Program-made: the position numbers and the translations under genes
From: Siphonodentalium dalli
Taxonomy: Eukaryota; Mollusca; Scaphopoda; Gadilida; Siphonodentaliidae
Direction of reading: 5' to 3'
Length of the DNA stretch: 64,000 nt
NCBI GenBank assembly: GCA_032622095.1
Contig: CP136061.1
Location: forward strand, 9,565,287 to 9,629,286
The notes under the pieces: model-generated
Seen by the model: only the letters and a program-made list of their open reading frames with translations
Told to the model about the DNA's origin: nothing
Databases searched by the model: none
Part shown: positions 22,780 to 35,254 of the stretch, in pieces
Layout: each line of letters opens with the position of its first letter
Position numbering within the stretch: position 1 is the first letter of the stretch

Positions 22780-23308
22780 ACCAGCTACTGTGGGATGTGT
22801 TGATGTGGATAAATATGATGCCAAGATTCATGAGTTCATGTCCCCATGAAATGGCACTTATATAAGAAACCACAAAAAATGATGACGATGCAATCAAAGC
22901 CATTCATAGTATAATACAATAATACTTGTAACTGATCTCTCATGGTGTAACAGATGGCTAAAGAAACATTCACTGGTCATCCAACACAGATTTCCAATGT
23001 TTTTTGGTGAATTTCTCCACATTAACTTAATCCTATTCCTAAAAAAAAGTGCCAAGGGCAAATAACAAAGATACATTTTAACCCAAGTAGGAGTAAATAT
23101 TTACATTTTACTTAGTTCACACACGGTGTTCTCTGAAATGGAACAGTCGATGTGGTTGGATTCAATAATCGTAGTTGATTGCTACATTTTTCCAGTGGAT
23201 ATAGTGTTTGATAACTTAACGGTTTATTCACTAAAGTAAGTCCATAATATGCTTTAAAGATACTGTCTATTCAGTTATTATGCGGATATCTGAATTTTTT
23301 AATTTTAA
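22780..23308. other. Intergenic, no gene seen
   Basis: AT-rich; no coding region or repeat structure that I can support. Confidence 0.5.
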
Positions 23309-23932
23309 ACTAGAGGTGTGACTGTCCCAATGGGACTAAGGATACCCCCCCCCCCCCCCCGTGTTTTTAAAATACTAAGATGTTTCACATGTCAGTAAAC
23401 ATTTAGTTAAAATAATAAAATAACAGTTCCCATTGCAGGTGCACAACCCTAACCATAATCTTAAACCTATTGACTGAAAAATGTATGAATAAAAGCTCGG
23501 ACAAAATTATGCATGTTGCGAAAATGTTCTTAAGTCGAAAAAGGGGAATAACTCCACACAAAAATGTCGGACAGACATCATAATCGGAGGTGCACAGGTT
23601 CCCATGGTACTAAATATCAGTGCCAAGATTCAGAAACATTGACCCATAAATATAGGAATAAAAGCTTGGACAAAATTATGCATGTTGCAAAACATTTTCT
23701 AAGTCGCAAAAGGGGGGATAACTCCACCAAAAAAGTCCAACAGATATCATAATCGCAGGTGCACAGGTTCCCATGGTGGTTGATGTCTGTGCCAAGTTTC
23801 ACGAAAATTGATCAAAAAAACGACTGAGAAAAACTCCGGACAAATTTGTGTCCACGGACGGACGGCTCGACGGACGACGGACAAGCTGACTCCAGTATAC
23901 CCCCCCTAACTTCATTGCGGGGGGTATAATAA
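23309..23932 (+). mobile_element. HINE-like element, family F4
   Basis: It begins AACTAGAGGTGTGACTGTCCC, with a palindrome GTCCC-AAT-GGGAC, followed by a C homopolymer (about 23346-23360). The body has two to three ~150-bp units with AAAAAGGGG-ATAACTCCAC, CAGGTGCACAGGTTCCCATGG and GACAAAATTATGCATGTTGC. Then comes ACGGACGGCTCGACGGACGA, and a 3' hairpin TATACCCCCC-TAACTTCATTGC-GGGGGGTATA. A 3' fragment of the same family is at 54527-54806. Confidence 0.75.
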
Positions 23933-24239
23933 TTACCTTGGACACACTGAAAGCCTCTTACCCTCCATAAACTTCAAAGGTCACATTATTCTTGCCATTA
24001 GTGGTAACACATTCATAGAATTCAGGCTTAGAGAGTAGAGGACTGTAGATAATAACCAGGAAAGATTCTGGAGGACTGCATACCCTACAATAGATTAACA
24101 GCATTATCATCACCATGGTAACAGACTAGTGTAACTCAGGCTTAGAGCATAGAGGACGGCATACTCTATAGAATAACAGTATTACATTGGACACAAACAC
24201 ATACATCTATTACAGAAAATGAGGAAATACTCATCCCGA

Positions 24240-24590
24240 ATCACCTGAGTTCCCCCCACCCGATTCAAATTTCCGATTCATTACTGCAATTGGTAACTAT
24301 GTTCCGGAATCTATCAAGTAATTAATATGGACATTTGTTTGGATATACTCTGCTGATCCCTTCATCCCTTCCAGCCCCCCATCCCCATCCAGTCCCTGTA
24401 TTCATTCAACTGCACCTGTTGTACATAAGTACTGCACATCATGATATACGTATATAAAATGCTATCTGTATATATAACCATAAGGGTCCTGCCTTGATAA
24501 GTTGAACTTGTGCAGGGTCCTGTTTTTACATTATTATTATTATGAAATTTGGTATCAAATAAACTCTATTGAATCTTGAATCTTTGATAA
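24240..24590 (+). mobile_element. Possible LINE 3'-end remnant
   Basis: A short peptide-like stretch (FITAIGNYVPESIK) is followed by an untranslated-looking tract ending AAATAAACTCTATTGAATCT-TGAATCTTTGA, which resembles 3' tails of non-LTR elements. Only weak, compositional support. Confidence 0.25.
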
Positions 24591-24626
24591 TAAGTGGCCA
24601 TGGGCAACTGAAATTAAATCCAGAGC

Positions 24627-25322
24627 TAGTTTAACAAGAGGTACGCTGTCGCGTGGCATTTGCCCCTGACCGTAGCAATTTGGATTAAGCATGGACGAAA
24701 GGAAACCCAAAAACAAGCGATCTGGAAACCAAAAAACAAGCGAAAATTCAAATTTTCTAAGTTGAAAAAAGGGCCATAACTCTGGCAAAAATCATCAGAT
24801 CATACCCAAATTCGCACTTGACATGTATTTTCATATAACTGATCCACGGGATTTGCAATCGTACCACCAAAGCTCACGCTATCATCTGGAAACCAAAAAA
24901 ACAAGAGAAAAATTTAATTTTCTAAGTAAAAAAAGGGCCATAACTCTGGTGAAGATGGGTGGACGAAACCCGCGCTATGCATGTAGCTGTTCCCCCATGC
25001 TGCTCTATCACCATACCAAATATCAGCTAAATCTGCCCAGCGGTTGCTGAACAATAATGCAAAATGTTTGTACGGACGGACAAAATTGAATTTTGTAAGT
25101 AAAAAAAGGGCCATAACTCTGGTGAAAATGGGTGGACGAAACCCGCGCTATGCATGTAGCTGTTCCCCCATGCTGCTCTATCACCATACCAAATATCAGC
25201 TAAATCTGCCCAGCGGTTGCTGAACAATAATGCAAAATGTTTGTACGGACGGACGGACGTACGTACGGACGGAGACGTCGACTATATACCCGCCGACTTC
25301 AAGTCAGGGGCATAATAATAAG
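24627..25322 (+). mobile_element. HINE-like element, family F5
   Basis: The 5' end AACAAGAGGTACGCTGTCGC contains ACGC-TGTC-GCGT. The body has ~150-bp repeats with AAAAAAGGGCCATAACTCTG and ATGCATGTAGCTGTTCCCCC. The last two units (about 24930-25080 and 25086-25245) are nearly identical, so they were duplicated recently. An (ACGG)n tract at about 25247-25271 and a 3' hairpin (TATACCCGCC-GACTTCAAGTC-AGGGGCATA) close the element, followed by ATAATAA. Confidence 0.7.
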
Positions 25323-25588
25323 GTGTGTGCGCATGCTTTTAAATATCTTTTGGCCTGAGAAACGCGTATTAGACTTTGTATGGCCTACAGGATTTGGATT
25401 GATTCATATCAGAACACTACATCCAGTGATATATTCTCACCTGCCTTGGAGCGAGGAGCTATGTAGATACCGCAGACAGCACACCCATGGGTTGTGCATA
25501 ACGTTAGCATCACTGATCCAACTGAAATGGAAAGAGTGGATACATGTTATATATATTTATAATTCACTCATTCAGCTTCCTGGCAAGT

Positions 25589-25681
25589 CAGTCACCCAGA
25601 TAAGAACAGGTGTCACCCAGGTAAGAAAAGGTGGTGCCCAGGTAAGAACAGGTCTCGCCCAGGTGTCACCCAGGTCTCGCC
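25589..25681. repeat. Short tandem repeat, ~20-bp unit
   Basis: Units like GTCACCCAGGTAAGAACAG recur about four to five times with small changes (GTGGTGCCCAGGTAAG, GTCTCGCCCAGG). Several units contain the string CAGGTAAGA, which is a perfect splice-donor consensus on the plus strand. Confidence 0.7.
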
Positions 25682-26975
25682 GTCATAACATCAAATGCTA
25701 GAGGCCTGCTGAATGATGAGAACAGTTTTGAATTGTTACACGGTTCCCCTGGAATATCTTCATCCCTACGGACATTGTAAACAGCAGTATGATTGAATCT
25801 GCTTAACTCATTGTCTGGAAAATTATTCAGCAACCCAATTTATTTGAAACAGATCTTTCGGAGCGAGTTGGATGATGATTGAATTTACAGGTTTTTGGGT
25901 GAAAAGAATGTCTTTTATACAGGCTCCTCTCATCACAGGTAAATTTTCCAGCGTAAAACCCACCAATAAACATCCCAAATTCACACCTGACAACATGTTT
26001 ATCCCATAAATTTAGCACCAACTAAAAAGGAAAGAATAATAGTGAATGGCATAATTAATACTCTATGTTTAAATTGTTACTTAAAAACTATTTTTTCACC
26101 TTGACTTTCGGTCGGAATTTTCTCAATGGATACAAAAAAAATTCCCGAGAGTCTGATCTTCCCTGGAGATTAACTTCTCACCTCTCCTTATAAAGATACG
26201 TTTATGATAATTGACAACCAACCAGACCTTCATGCTAAATTTATCGTTGGATATTATAAGTCATTGTGACTTACACATCACTATATATTTTATTATTTAT
26301 GATTACACCCACCATTCATAAAGATTTTTTATGTGACACTAAAGATTTTATCAGTAGGAATTATTTATTGGTAATTTTGATCACTAAAGTGGTTGATGCT
26401 GAAATGTTGGTGTCGCTTCGCATTCAGAAATGATATCAATATTCGGGGCCTTTACATGGTTTCATTCATGCTTTTTTAACTATATATAATAGAAAACAAG
26501 ATGGCTGCTGGCGCCCATGTTTTTTTAACAAATTTCGGAAAAAATGATGACTCCCATGTCCAAGTTAAGCTAACAAATAAGGAGTGAACTATTTTCTGTA
26601 AACCTGTAACATCAGAGGTCAGATGGTATCCCAAAATATTTTATGCAAGGTCATTTCGTTGCTTAATACATTATTCACGATCATTGAAAATGAAAAAAAA
26701 AGAAATTTTACGAAGATAATTATTCAAGCTCATATTGAAAATCATCCTGGTCTAATCTCAATATCAATATAATCATTTTGTTCATCCAATGAGTCAAGCA
26801 TATATTGATCATGTATTAACTGTGTTTGATTTATATGCCAACTACATGAAGGTAAATAGATCTCTGTTGTGTTTGACTTACATGACCACTATAGGTTACG
26901 GATCTTTGGGTCTGATTCTAGCACTAATAACAATTTCTGAGTGTGGTCCATGGTGAGATACCTGAAATACAAGAA
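25682..26975. other. Intergenic, no gene seen
   Basis: Mostly unique AT-rich sequence. A fragment of the F2 internal repeat (AAGATGGCTGCTGGCGCCCA) occurs at about 26500. A segment near 26881-26965 (GACCACTATAGGTTA ... GATTCTAGCACTAATAACAA) resembles sequence flanking F2 copy d (47385-47402 and 47955-47985). Confidence 0.5.
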
Positions 26976-28262
26976 ATGAAAGTGTCAATGACACTGTAGC
27001 TCAACTTGGAAAGGGAATAATTTCATGTGTTAAAGTCAATGGAGTGATTAGAAATGTGGAAAGTTGAAAGGCCTAGTTATGCAAAGAGTAAAATCTAAGA
27101 TGGCCACTGGCAGCCATGTTTTTTTGCCGAATGACCCCAAAAAGACTCATTCCCATTTACATGTCATTATTAACATCCAGTACAAATTTCATGATGATCT
27201 GACAAAAGATACGACCTGTAGCCTGTGTCAAAGGATATAGTCATGCAGAGTAAAATCCAAGATGGCTGCTGGTGGCCATGTTTTTTGGCGAACAACCCCA
27301 AAATGACTTGTTCCCATCTACATATCAATATTAACATCCATGACAAATTTCATGATGATCAGACGAGCAGTATGACCTGTAGCCCGCGCCAATGGATTGA
27401 ATTTTGAAATCCAAAATGGCCATGTTTTTTTGCCGAATGACCCCAAAATAACTCGTTCCCATCTACCTTGACAATGTCAACATTCATGACAAATTTCATA
27501 AAGATCGGACCAAAGGTACGACCTGTAGCCCCGCGCCAAAGGATTTAGTCATACAAAGAGTAAAATCCAAGATGGCTGCTGGCGGCCAGGTTTTTTGGTC
27601 GAATGACCCCAAAACGACTCGTTCCCATCTGCATGTCATTGTTAACATCCATGACAAATTTCATGAAGATCTGACCAAAGCTACGACATGTAGGCCGCGC
27701 CAAAGGATTTAGTCATGCATAGAGTAAAATCCAAGATGGCTGCTGGTGGCCATGTTTTTTGGCCGAATGACCCCAAAACGACTCGTTCCGATCTACATGT
27801 CATTGTTAACATCAATGACAAATTTCATGAAGATCTGACCAAAGCTACGACCTGTAGCCCGCGCCAAAGGATTTAGTCATGCAAAGAGTAAAATCCAAGA
27901 TGGCTGCTGGCGGCCATGTTTTTTGGCCGAACAACCCCAAAATGACTCGTGCCCATCTGTCAATATTAACATCACTGACAAATTTCATGATGATCAGACA
28001 AGCAGTATGACCTGTAGCCCGCGCCAATGGATTGAATTTTGAAATCCAAAATGGCTGCTGGTGGCCATGTTTTTTTTGCCGAATGACCCCAAAATGACTC
28101 GTTCCCATCTACATATGAATGTCAACATTCATTACAAATTTAATAAAGATCAGACCAAAGGTATGACCTGTAGCCCACGGGAAAGGAAATTGTTGATGGA
28201 CACACGGACGACGGACGCCAATCCATGGCAATAGCTCAAACTTACAAAGTAAGTTGAGCTAA
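26976..28262 (+). mobile_element. HINE-like element, family F2, copy b
   Basis: Complete copy: 5' palindrome ATGAAAGTGTCAATGACACT, about seven ~155-bp internal units with AAGATGGC(T/C)GCTGG and ACATGTCATTGTTAACATC phrases, a short ACACGGACGACGGACG tract, and the 3' hairpin TAGCTCAAACTTACAAAGTA-AGTTGAGCTA. No reading frame is conserved between units. Confidence 0.8.
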
Positions 28263-28543
28263 TAATGAGTTGTCATGAAATAGATCAACACCCAAGCCTT
28301 GAAATAACTGGCCTTTCACGGTCATTGGCAGGTTGAAACAAACCAAAAGTTTAATATCACAGGCTGAAATGCTTTTGTCCCTGCCATTGTGACAGACCCT
28401 AATTTAGGTGATGATCAATCACAGAAATGGCAAAATCAACCAGTAATCTGTAGTAACTCTTAATATTAAAGGGGTATTGTACACTAAATCTGGCCATTTT
28501 TGGGACTATCTAATGTTAACTCAACAGAATATATGCAACAAAT

Positions 28544-28728
28544 GAATGAATTTGAGCCATGGATGAGTGCAAAATTCACTCAGGTGTCTATGAACGATAA
28601 ACAACATGGTAATTATAACGAAAATGAATTTATGACTCTAGCCATAAATTCATTTTAAATACCATGTTGTTTGCATCATTCATAGAAACCTGAGGGTATT
28701 TTGCACTAATCCATGGCTCAAATTCAAG
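28544..28728. mobile_element. Palindromic foldback MITE (~185 bp)
   Basis: The left arm (GAATTTGAGCCATGGATGAG, GTGCAAAATTCACTCAGG, AACAACATGGTA, AATGAATTTATG) is repeated inverted on the right (CATAAATTCATT, TACCATGTTGTT, CCTGAGGGTATTTTGCAC, CCATGGCTCAAATTC). The loop is about 8 bp (ACTCTAGC). Non-coding. Confidence 0.7.
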
Positions 28729-29560
28729 GGTGCTTTTTACCTAAATGCATGTGAATTATGACGTCATATAATTTTTATATATTTCTATATACCATGAGAG
28801 AAATTACCGGGTACGTTTATTTGTGAATTTAACACGTGACTTCCGGGTGGTGACTGTGCAGAATCCAGCAGAAACTACAGGGTGCTCCGATATAACGGAG
28901 GAATATGCAGACAACAACAACAACTGATCAAATTCATTCCCAGATTCTAGAATGTACCCGACTTTCAAGTTTACCCTATTCAGTTCTTTCTGAGGATTAA
29001 TTACAGCCTTTTCATCTGATAAAAATCATTGGTATATCATTAGCATAATAATTAATTATCCCCCGTCAAGCGACCGTCCTGTCAGTGTCATCCGGCTTAC
29101 GGCAGTTACTTGATCGGAAATTACTTCCGTATATCCCATAGACCGATAAGGCCTTCACCTTCGCTTCATGGCAAACAATTTTCACAAATGTACGAGTGTA
29201 CGTAGATTAATTAATCGCTTGATTTCGTGACAATCGACAGTTACTGAGTTAGGCTTCACTGTGAACTGTTACAGACAACAATGATCAAGATTCCAGAATC
29301 ATTCAATCAACCAAAAAGTTCGAAGTTCAAAGAAAGATAAAAAAATGAAAGAACGAATTCTGTGTTACGTGTAAATTGTGATACTAAAATTCTATATGTT
29401 TCCTAGTTACCATCTTCAACTTCAAACTTAAGTTCAAGGAATTGATATCTGATGAGGATTCTGGTGGTGTTGTGAACACAACAGCACAATGCGTGCTCCT
29501 GGAGGCATTTTTCTCCAAATCCAAGATTTTTTTAAAGGTATGTCTGTTTGCTTTAAATTA
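28729..29560. other. Intergenic, no gene seen
   Basis: Less AT-rich than its surroundings near 28840-28900 and 29060-29160, but I see no exon with supported splice sites or start. It is bounded by a foldback element and the F1 cluster. Confidence 0.4.
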
Positions 29561-32500
29561 ACGAGAGGCCGATCACGATCGGCAGATGTTAACCCATCCC
29601 TTGGCGATAAAAATTTACTATGATTGGAATCATAAATGAGAGTTTTGGTGTTGAATTATATGAGTATACTGTATGTACTATTATAGACAAATGTACATAA
29701 CACAAATATTGGAATGTATGGGTCACTGGCATTTATATAAGAGAATGCACTGGTACAAGATATGTAATGCTAAATCACCACAGCCTTGGGTTAAATGTGA
29801 AAGGTGTGACCTGAACATGGAATACTTGGGTTAAGAGAGTCCAAGTCTACTGCTAATATCATGTGATGTTTATTGTTGAATCTTTATTTTAAATTAGATA
29901 CCATAGCCTTCTTTATCAGATTATTTGCACATTGGCATAAGATACATCAGAAAATGATATAGCCTTATCAATAGCTAAGTAGTCCAAAGGCATGGCATAA
30001 AATTGATGAATTGGATTTAATGTTGCTCCAAACAGATTTACAGGTACATAACAAGATTTTGGACCGATTTAAACAAATTTGGTGTGGTGATTCGGGGTAC
30101 CCTTGGCAGAGTTATAATGGTGTTAGTTTTTATCCGGACATCACAATATGTGTACCATACTATGGTGAATTGGATTTAATGTTGCTCCAAACAGATTTAC
30201 CAGTACATAACACAAGATTTTGGACCGATTTAAACAAATTTGGTGTGGTGATTCGGGGTACCCATTGGCAGAGTTATAATGGTGTTAGTTTTTCAAATTT
30301 TCAAACTTAAAAAAATAATTAATTTTAATTATTTAAACGAGAGGCCGATCACGATTGGCAGATGTTTAACCCATACCCGGGCGATAGCGATTAGCTATAA
30401 CTGATAATTTATCAAAGATATGAACACAGGTATCCATATATCAGCACCATCTTGAATTCAATAGCTCAAATAATTTGTCTTAAGAAGGGGTTAAAGTATT
30501 TGTGGTTGCGAAGGGGGGGGGGGGGGGTGTTCTAAATCTAATAACTCTATCCTTATTCATCCAAGGACCTATCTATGTGAGATCCAAGGGTTTAGTTATT
30601 TCTGAGGATATGTTTATAAGTTGAAGTTAGCTCATTGGAAACAAAACTACCAGCTATTCAAATCTCATTCACTTCTAAAGAGAAATTATAATTAGTTAAC
30701 AAGCCAGACTGCATAGAACAACATGTGGGATTCCATCTCATATTTAATTTGAACTTTAATGACCCCCCCCCCCCCATTCTTCCCAGTTGTTATTTGTTTA
30801 TCAATCATGTCAAAAATGCATGTAGTTTATACAGTATAATTCAAAAATGTTATCTATATAATGTTATACAGCCATGTTATACAGCCATTATATGGTGCGG
30901 ATGCTGGCCCCAATGATCCCTAAATCGAAAAAGTCAACCATGACAATATGAACAGATGGGAAAATAAGGTTCCTGGCAATATTATCTGCCATATTGATTT
31001 TCAAAATAATGCATCACCTATAATCTGTAAGCATATTCAATTGGTGTCTTATTGAACGTTCATTAACTAATGAACCTGATTCAAAAAGAGGGTTCATTTA
31101 ATATGTTTCTGCATAATACAAACAATAATGAAGATTTATCTGCTTGTAACCTATTGCATATAACAATTATATTGGCTATTAGCCATTATTTTAATGTAAT
31201 ATCAAAAGAATGTGTCTGAAGGGTTAATATATTTTTCAAAAATCAATTAATCAATTCCACAATCCATAGAAGTTAATAGTGTGAAGATAACCCAAGATAA
31301 GACATATGAGGAAGAGCCCATGTGCATTAAAGCATAAATCTGTTGGAAACTTGGAAAGGGTTAATTATTTTCTAAGCATATCAATGGAATATGCAGACAA
31401 TTGTGTAGGTCATGGGTCAATTATCAGGCAGCCTGTAATGAAATTTCAAAATTAGATAAACAAGAGCCTGGTGTCATTTATCAAATTTGACAATTAACCA
31501 GCCATCAGTATAATATTGTTTGTTTATCTTGGTATCCATCTAACCACTTGGCCATAGCTAAATAGCAATTAATCATTTCATGAGCTGTTTACAATCTACA
31601 TGGGCATACACCAGGGAATGTTATCATTATATTTCCAATAGAGTTGTCCACCATTCGACCATATACCAGTGAATTTCATGGAACTACATTATAAGTCACT
31701 TGAATTATAAAGGGCCATAACTCTGTTAAAATATATCGGATCAAACCCAAATTTGAACTTGATCTGTATTTTGGGGTGAGGACCACATGTACCAAATTTG
31801 GTGCAGATCAGATGAAAAATGTTTTGAGTCATAGCAGCTTGCGTGAGTTCTAAGTAAACATTAAGAGTGAAAAGGGTTAATTAAATGATACCAAAAACCA
31901 TACAGATGAAGACCGTGCTAAGAAAAACCTAGGTAAGAAATATGAGGCAGATCAGAAGATATATGTTCAACTTATTACATTGGATAGCATGTGTGTGAAG
32001 GGTTAATTATTTTCTAAACTGATCAACTAATCGATACCAAAAACTATACAGGTGAGGGGTGTGTCATCATAAACCTACATATCAAATATGAAAACAATCA
32101 GACAAAAAATACTTTGGTTATAGCATCGGATAGCTCATGACTATGTGCGGATGCAAAGTGTTAATAATTTCTAAACCGATCAACACCAAAAACTATACAG
32201 GTGAGGAGTGTGTCATCATAAACATGCACATAAAATTTGAACAAGATCCGATAAAAAATATTCGAGTAAATGAATCGGATAGCAAGTGTCTACGGACAGA
32301 CGGACAGACAGACAGACGGACGGACGAACGACGGATGGTTGATCCGGACGTCGGCATTATGTGTACCATACATGGTATGGGTACACATAAAAAAGGGACA
32401 CATTGGGAACCTTTTTAATCAACTTGTATCATAATCATCAATATCTAAATGAAAACAAGTGGTCAATCCGGACATCACAATATGTGTACCATACTATGGT

Positions 32501-33512
32501 ATAGGTACACATAAAAATCAAAATAAATTAATCAATCAATAGGGGCAAAGAGTGTGTCAAAATAAACCAATATAAAATGAGACATGGTATCAGATGAAAG
32601 TATCAGGAATGTTGAGATGTGTTAATCTTTAACTACAGAAATCCATGCAAGTGAATGAGGAGAAACCTGGAGATAACAGAAGAATGATTAATTGAAATTT
32701 AAAATGAGAACATCCCTACAAATGAATAATAGAGTATTCCAATTAAAACTTTAGAACTGAATGGGACAGTCCATTGAATCATGAATGGGTACAGCTTCAT
32801 CACTATCATAGAGCTATGTCCTATATACAGTGGCTAAAAATAACTAATATTTCAATAAGACATCACTTCTGCAGTCTCTCAGAACACTATCTATGCAGTT
32901 AAGCTGCATTACTGGTAGTTAATTGTAATCTACCTGGGTTATCAAAAACTCAAATCTGTTCAATTCTTAGTTGAAAAAGGGCCATAACTCTGGTATAACA
33001 AATCAGATCTAACCCATATTTGAACTCGATCTGTATTTTGAGTTGAGAAACTCACATACAAAATTTGGTTCCTATCAGTTGAAAAATTGTTGATATAACG
33101 AAGCATTCATGAATTCTATGTCAAAGGGCCATAACTCCATAAAAAAATATCGGATCAAACCCATATTCGAACTCGATATGTATTTTGGACTGAGCAACTC
33201 ACATACCAAATTTGGTTACAGTCAGATAATATTTTTTGAGTTATGGCAGCATACATGAATTCTAAGTTGAAAAATGGCCATAACTCCATAAAAAAAACTC
33301 GAATCAAACCCATATTCGAACTCGATCTGTATTTGGTGCTGAGAAATTCATATACAAAATTTGGTTCCGATCAGATAGAAAATATTTCAGTTATCGCACC
33401 ATACGTAAAGTGTCTACAGACAGACAGACAGATAGACGGACTAACGACGAGTGGTCAATCCGGACAACGACACTATTGTTTACCATACTATGGTATGGGT
33501 AAACATAAAAAT
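29561..33512 (+). mobile_element. Nested cluster of family F1 HINE-like elements
   Basis: Two 5' ends (AACGAGAGGCCGATCACGAT at about 29561 and 30336) and at least four 3'-hairpin-type ends (near 30130-30170, 32340-32397, 32458-32516 and 33470-33512; ACCATACTATGGTATGGGTA form) are packed in 4 kb. The simplest reading is that a complete copy (30336-32397, with its own ACGG/ACAG tract at 32293-32326) inserted into an older copy, with further fragments. Internal phrases GGGCCATAACTC, ATATATCGGATCAAACCC and TTCGAACTCGATCTGTATTT match copy a at 18986-21077. G- and C-homopolymers lie at about 30508-30521 and 30763-30776. Confidence 0.7.
30008..30292 (+). repeat. Tandem duplication, ~160-bp unit, in the F1 cluster
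   Basis: Two copies (about 30008-30130 and 30168-30292) share GAATTGGATTTAATGTTGCT, GATTTTGGACCGATTTAAAC and GGCAGAGTTATAATGGTGTT almost identically. A piece of the F1 3' end lies between them. Confidence 0.75.
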
Positions 33513-33539
33513 TAAATTTTGATTATTATTTCATTTAAT

Positions 33540-34260
33540 CATTTTTCATCATTTGACAATTTGTCGTGGTCATTCGTTGAGTCATCAGTGTCACAGTCAG
33601 TGTGTTTGTCGTCATTCGTGTTTGGTTGTCGTCTGTCGTTTTTCGGTAGTTTGTCGTCGTGTTTATTGTTGGTCGTTTGTTTTCATCCTTTGTTCATTTG
33701 TCATCAGTCGTGGTTTTTGTGGCAAGTACACCGCAGCCCAAATGTAGTTAGCCAGTGGAGCCGCTGTGTACAATGTAGTGCATTTCGGCCGCAGTGGCAA
33801 TGCTAACTGCACCGTGGTCAAGTGGAAACTTGTTTTGTCCAGCAGGGTACATTATATCCCGTAGATTTGGACTAGGATTACCTAAGCACAAACCAGGCGA
33901 AAAAAAAATACATGTACTGTAGGTTACACATAATTTTGAAACCTGCAGGCCTGGGTCGATGTGTTTGTCATCAAGACATTTTTCGTCATCGATCATTCGA
34001 CATCGTGTTCATCTTTGGCTGTTTGTTTTTCGTCATCAGTAATTTTTCGTCATCGATTGTTCGACATCGTGTTAGTCGTTGGCCATTTGTTTTTCGTCAT
34101 CAGTCATTTTTTGTCATCAGTCGGTATTTTTCTTCGTTGTTGTTTGTTGCCATTTGCCATCGTCATCCTCGCCATTTATCTGTCATTTGCCACCATTCGT
34201 CAGCCGGTGTGTTTTTTCGTTAGTTGTTTTTTAACATCGGTCATTTGTTCATCGGTTGTT
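33540..34260. repeat. Low-complexity GT/C-rich tract
   Basis: Degenerate short repeats such as TTTTTCGTCATCAGT, TTTGTCGTCATTCGT and CATTTGTTTTTCGTCATC. The long open frames on both strands here are a by-product of this composition, so none is reported as a gene. Confidence 0.7.
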
Positions 34261-34640
34261 TTTCGGAAATTCTGTCTGTGTGTGGGACCACTTAACTGCG
34301 GTGCGGTTAGCAATGCCACCGCGGCTGAAATGCAACTACACCGCTGCGCCACCGGCTAACTACAGTTGGGTCGTGATGTAATTGCCATTCGGCATGGTGT
34401 ATTTGCCACAGTGTACTTTCATCAAACTGAAAAAAGACAATACAAACCAGAAATCTAACCACGGTGTACATGCCATTCGACCGTGAGGGTAGTTGCCTTT
34501 CGGCCGCAGTGAACTTGCTGTTTGGCCGCAGTGTACTTGCCATTCGGCTGCGGTGCTCAACTGCAGTTACAAACTCTGACACCGCAGCCGAACAGCAAAT
34601 ACACTGCGGTGCCAATGGATACTTGTTTTGTCCAGCGGGG
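33715..34640. repeat. Dispersed CCGCAGTG-CATTCGGC repeat family
   Basis: Blocks at about 33720-33850 and 34280-34640 share phrases: ACTTGCCATTCGGC, GCCGCAGTG, GGTTAGCAATGCC and ACTTGTTTTGTCCAGC-GGGTACAT. Copies occur in both orientations. The nature of the family is unknown; probably a degraded tandem or inverted element. Confidence 0.45.
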
Positions 34641-35250
34641 TACATGTATTGTATGTCTACTTTGATCCCGGAAATGGGCGGGTCCAATTTCATGAGTGAC
34701 CATGTCCTTGACCATGACCTCGCTCATATACATGTAGGTATATGCTCATCAACCAATCGCTTGGTACATGTACATGTACATTGTATGCACGGTAGGCTTC
34801 TTTCATCCTGGAAACAATATGGGAGGTCTAATTTCACATGTGACTGTCCTTGACATTGACCTACCGGTAGCGCACATATACACTCATCGGTTTCTGGACC
34901 TCGACTGATCGTTTTTCCACTGACCAGATGCTGTATATTTTGTCCAAACGGAGGCGATCATAGAGAAATCCCTAAATAGCGCGGACGAAGTCAGGTACAT
35001 CATTTGGTCTATTATGTTATATTTTAGAACTTCTGTCTCTGTGTGTTATAGACTTGAAAACTGCACGACTGATCGGACTCAAATTTGGTATTAATGTACC
35101 AAAGGCCTACTTTGATCCCGGGAACTATATGGGTGGGTCCAATTTCATATGCGACTGTGTCCTTGACTGCGACCTCGATATATACTCATACATTGTACAT
35201 GTATACCGGTTGGCAACGTTGTTCCCTAAAGAGCCCGGATGAAGTCAGGC
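34640..35250. repeat. Diverged repeat units (~210-220 bp), three copies
   Basis: The phrase TACTTTGATCCCGGGAACTA (with variants), then GGGTCCAATTTCATATG and GACTGTGTCCTTGAC, recurs near 34655, 34795 and 35107. AAATCCCTAAATAGCGCGGACGAAG near 34968 resembles GTTCCCTAAAGAGCCCGGATGAAG near 35220. Consistent with an internal array of another HINE-like element, but no termini were defined. Confidence 0.45.
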
Positions 35251-35254
35251 ACAT

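Noticed and set aside
33519-34359. Several overlapping open frames of 60-130 codons on both strands
   Set aside because: Low-complexity GTC-rich sequence lacks stops by composition; no motif, start context or splice sites support a gene.
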